Part shown: in pieces, positions 7,353 through 8,705 of the stretch
Layout of the letters: every line of letters starts with the position of its first letter
Position numbering within the stretch: position 1 is the stretch's first letter
Program-made: the position numbers and the translations under genes
From: an uncultured Bacilli bacterium
GTDB taxonomy: Bacteria; Bacillota_I; Bacilli_A; RF39; UBA660
DNA length: 8,705 bases
Reading direction: 5' to 3'
Assembly: GCA_910586635.1 (NCBI GenBank)
Contig: CAJUJA010000032.1
Span: forward strand, 767-9,471
Notes under the pieces: model-generated
Databases searched by the model: none
Told to the model about the DNA's origin: nothing
What the model saw: only the letters and a program-made list of their open reading frames with translations

Positions 7353-8320
7353 GTAGACACTAAAAAAGGGTTTATTAGAATCTTAGTACAATTTTATATT
7401 GAATTGGAGTTTTATAATCTAATGAACATGCTGACCTTTTATTATTACAATAATAAATACCTATATTCCAATCATTAATTATTTCATCTTTAATTCATCT
7501 TTTCATAGATTCCATTTTAGAATTATCTGTTGGTGTCCCTGCTCAGCTCATTGAACGAGTAATATTATAATCCTTATGAGCATTTGTAAATGTCAATGAG
7601 GAATAGAAAACTGTGCAAAGTCATGGAATAATCAATTCCTTTTACTTTGCTTAAAACTATGTCTAATTCATCATAATATGGTTTTATAGAATTATTTTTT
7701 CTTTATATGAGTATGATAATACTTCAATATTAAATGCATCTATATATAAGACCGTATCATATAACTCACCACGATATTGAATACAAGTCATATTAGTAAC
7801 TATCAATTCCAATTTTCCTTAATAAGATTAGGATATTTTATAGATTCTTTTCCCGCTTTTCTATATTTGTAACTTCTTACGACTGATTTAATACCTAGAA
7901 ATTTACAGCATTTATGTACGAGGTTATCCGAAACATACCAACCTATATCAACTTGTATTTGTCTATTTATATATCTATATCCCTATAACGGTTTTTTTAT
8001 GATGTTTTTTTACCATTTATAATATCCACTTCTTCAAATACTCATTTTATTGCATAAAGCTTTAATATCAAATTCATTACTTAGTAACAACTATCTTATA
8101 TTCTTGTTATTTAAACCATTGAATACTACAGTTTGACTATTTTTTCTATAAAGTATCCTTTTTTTATCGTTCATTCTCAATTCTTGCTTTCTATTCTCGT
8201 ATTTTAATTTTTCTTATTTTGACCAATATTTATTTTTTCCATCGTCAGGGCTCCCATCAAATCATCTCCTATTAAATTATAATAAAAGAAAAGTAGCTCA
8301 CATTCTTTTTATGTGTCTAC
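7353..8320 (-). mobile_element. Decayed IS3-family (IS150-type) insertion sequence
   Basis: An approximately 970-bp remnant, shorter than the usual 1.2-1.5 kb of the family. Matching termini read inward as GTAGACACTAAAAAAG (from 7353, plus strand) and GTAGACACATAAAAAG (from 8320, minus strand), sharing GTAGACAC exactly. The exact outer boundaries are uncertain, because similarity continues outward into A-rich sequence and then a perfect 17-bp inverted repeat. Inside lies a minus-strand transposase relic. No intact open frame of useful length remains, so the element cannot move by itself. This accounts for the roughly 1-kb stretch between uvrA and the next gene; nothing else coding was seen there on either strand. 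Confidence 0.75.
7375..8257 (-). pseudogene. IS3-family transposase (OrfA start plus OrfB), multiply disrupted
   Basis: Reading the minus strand with allowance for stops and shifts recovers IS3-type pieces in order. An OrfA start, MGALTMEKINIGQNKKN, begins at 8257 with AGGAGAT in front and stops after 17 residues. An OrfB N-terminal SGYYKW motif is at 8030-8013. HKCCKFLGIKSVVR follows from 7916. The DDE domain start NMTCIQYRGELYDTVLYIDA is at 7794-7735. SMS(stop)AGTPTDNSKMESM is at 7554-7504, and the tail DYKTPIQY precedes TAA at 7377. The first catalytic Asp (normally TDxT) is Asn; the HSDQG region carrying the second Asp is deleted and frameshifted near 7615; only the final Glu (7512-7510) remains. 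At least five in-frame TGA/TAG/TAA codons and two frameshifts are visible, and most of OrfA is gone. Confidence 0.8.
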
Positions 8321-8324
8321 TTTT
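8289..8324 (-). terminator. Intrinsic terminator after the unidentified upstream gene, possibly bidirectional
   Basis: On the minus strand AAAAGTAG (8324-8317) pairs with CTACTTTT (8296-8289), and inside it CACAT (8315-8311 read on minus as CACAT) pairs with ATGTG (8303-8299) around a loop of AAAAAGA. This gives about 13 paired bases with small internal bulges. The 3' side runs into TTTTCTTTTATT. It starts 27 bases after the stop codon of the partial gene. One arm is made from the right terminal sequence of the IS remnant. The A-tract on the other side would allow weaker function in the opposite direction. Confidence 0.65.
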
Positions 8325-8337
8325 ACGTTATCATTTC

Positions 8338-8354
8338 AATCATTATATGATTAT
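8338..8354 (-). repeat. Right copy of the 17-bp inverted, palindromic repeat
   Basis: ATAATCATATAATGATT on the minus strand, an exact inverted match to 7318-7334. It overlaps the TAA stop (8353-8351) of the partial upstream gene, so the coding end and the repeat share bases. Confidence 0.8.
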
Positions 8355-8705
8355 AACTTTTTTGTATATTGTCCTTTATTCGTATTTAGATTAGTATCAG
8401 TGGTTGAATTTTCCATTAACTCTACTATTTCCGTAGCAATTTGTTCTGATACCAAATCCTTGTTTTTTGCCTTTCGTATTACTTCTACCAATCCACTTTC
8501 TACTCTTGGCATCGATTTATTTTTCTCTTTTGTTTCATTTGGTGAAGCTGTTGTTCTTGGAATCTCTATAATTTCGGTTTTTGGTTCTCTATCTTTTTGC
8601 TTTTTATTCTCTGGAATTATTGTAGCTTCTGGTTTTGCTGCCTCTATTGCTTCACTTTCTACTATTGGAGCCTTTGTAGCTTCTGGTTTTTCTGTCTCTA
8701 CTGGT
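8351..8705 (-). CDS. C-terminal fragment of an unidentified protein with Pro/Glu/Ala/Lys-rich tail
   Basis: An open frame entering from the right edge (first full codon at 8704) gives 117 residues ending in TAA. The first half is low-complexity and disordered-looking, rich in Pro, Glu, Ala, Lys and Thr. It holds an 18-residue unit, KPEATKAPIVESEAIEAA, followed by the start of a second copy, KPEATIIPENKK. The rest contains a probable helical segment, VESGLVEVIRKAKNKDLVSE (continuing QIATEIVELMEN), and a polar end GQYTKKL. I do not recognise a family. Such extensions are common in linkers of envelope-associated or cytoskeletal proteins, but that is only a guess. Codon use, unbroken length and a terminator just downstream support a real gene. 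It is not UvrB: no UVR motif is present at the C-terminus. Confidence 0.75.
   Translation of the reverse strand, partial: PVETEKPEATKAPIVESEAIEAAKPEATIIPENKKQKDREPKTEIIEIPRTTASPNETKEKNKSMPRVESGLVEVIRKAKNKDLVSEQIATEIVELMENSTTDTNLNTNKGQYTKKL
8620..8690 (-). repeat. In-frame 54-bp spaced direct repeat within the partial gene
   Basis: The 17-base string AAAACCAGAAGCTACAA (minus strand) occurs at 8690-8674 and again at 8636-8620, exactly 54 bases (18 codons) apart. It encodes the KPEAT core both times. The spacing indicates a tandem coding repeat that may continue beyond the window edge. Confidence 0.75.

Noticed and set aside
7375..8257. TGA read as tryptophan (Mollicutes code) to restore the transposase
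   Set aside because: Only one of the in-frame TGA codons falls at an expected Trp; others fall at expected Arg or Ser positions, TAG and TAA stops are also present, and the intact genes encode all their Trp with TGG.

Overview
This window comes from a very AT-rich (roughly 30% G+C by eye) low-GC Gram-positive bacterium. Gene content and order suggest a Bacilli / Erysipelotrichia / RF39-like or Mollicutes-related host. It uses the standard code: every Trp seen in the intact genes is TGG, and TGA is used neither as a sense codon nor as a stop. All genes lie on the minus strand, so transcription runs from high to low coordinates. No lineage search was possible, so the taxonomy is inference.

Layout in transcription order. 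(1) 8705-8351: the C-terminal end of an unrecognised protein with a Pro/Glu/Ala/Lys-rich low-complexity tail, followed by a strong terminator-like hairpin (8324-8289). (2) 8320-7353: a decayed IS3-family (IS150-type) insertion sequence. It has short matching termini, a transposase broken by many stops and frameshifts, and two of its three catalytic acidic residues lost. A perfect 17-bp inverted repeat that is itself palindromic (8354-8338 and 7318-7334) brackets it. (3) A clear promoter at 7295-7267, then uvrA (nucleotide excision repair), a YvlD-like four-helix membrane protein and lgt (lipoprotein diacylglyceryl transferase). These are tightly packed, with an 11-nt gap and then a 13-nt overlap. 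(4) A 113-nt gap between lgt and yvcK with a weak terminator-like hairpin and a -10 element. (5) yvcK/glmR, whiA and a cytosolic-looking leucine-rich-repeat (LRR_5, BspA-like) protein, again tightly packed. Positions 1-86 after the last gene are AT-rich, with no gene or convincing terminator seen.

The core cluster resembles the uvrA ... yvlD-hprK-lgt ... rapZ-yvcK-whiA neighbourhood of Bacillota, but hprK and rapZ are absent from their usual places and uvrB is not next to uvrA within the window. The genes join DNA repair, lipoprotein maturation, control of envelope-precursor metabolism (YvcK) and cell-division-linked regulation (WhiA). No plainly new system is evident. The most interesting points are the identical ultra-short promoter-leader geometry of uvrA and yvcK, the intracellular LRR_5 protein at the end of the yvcK-whiA unit, the YvcK motif substitutions, and the palindromic inverted repeats around the dead IS.
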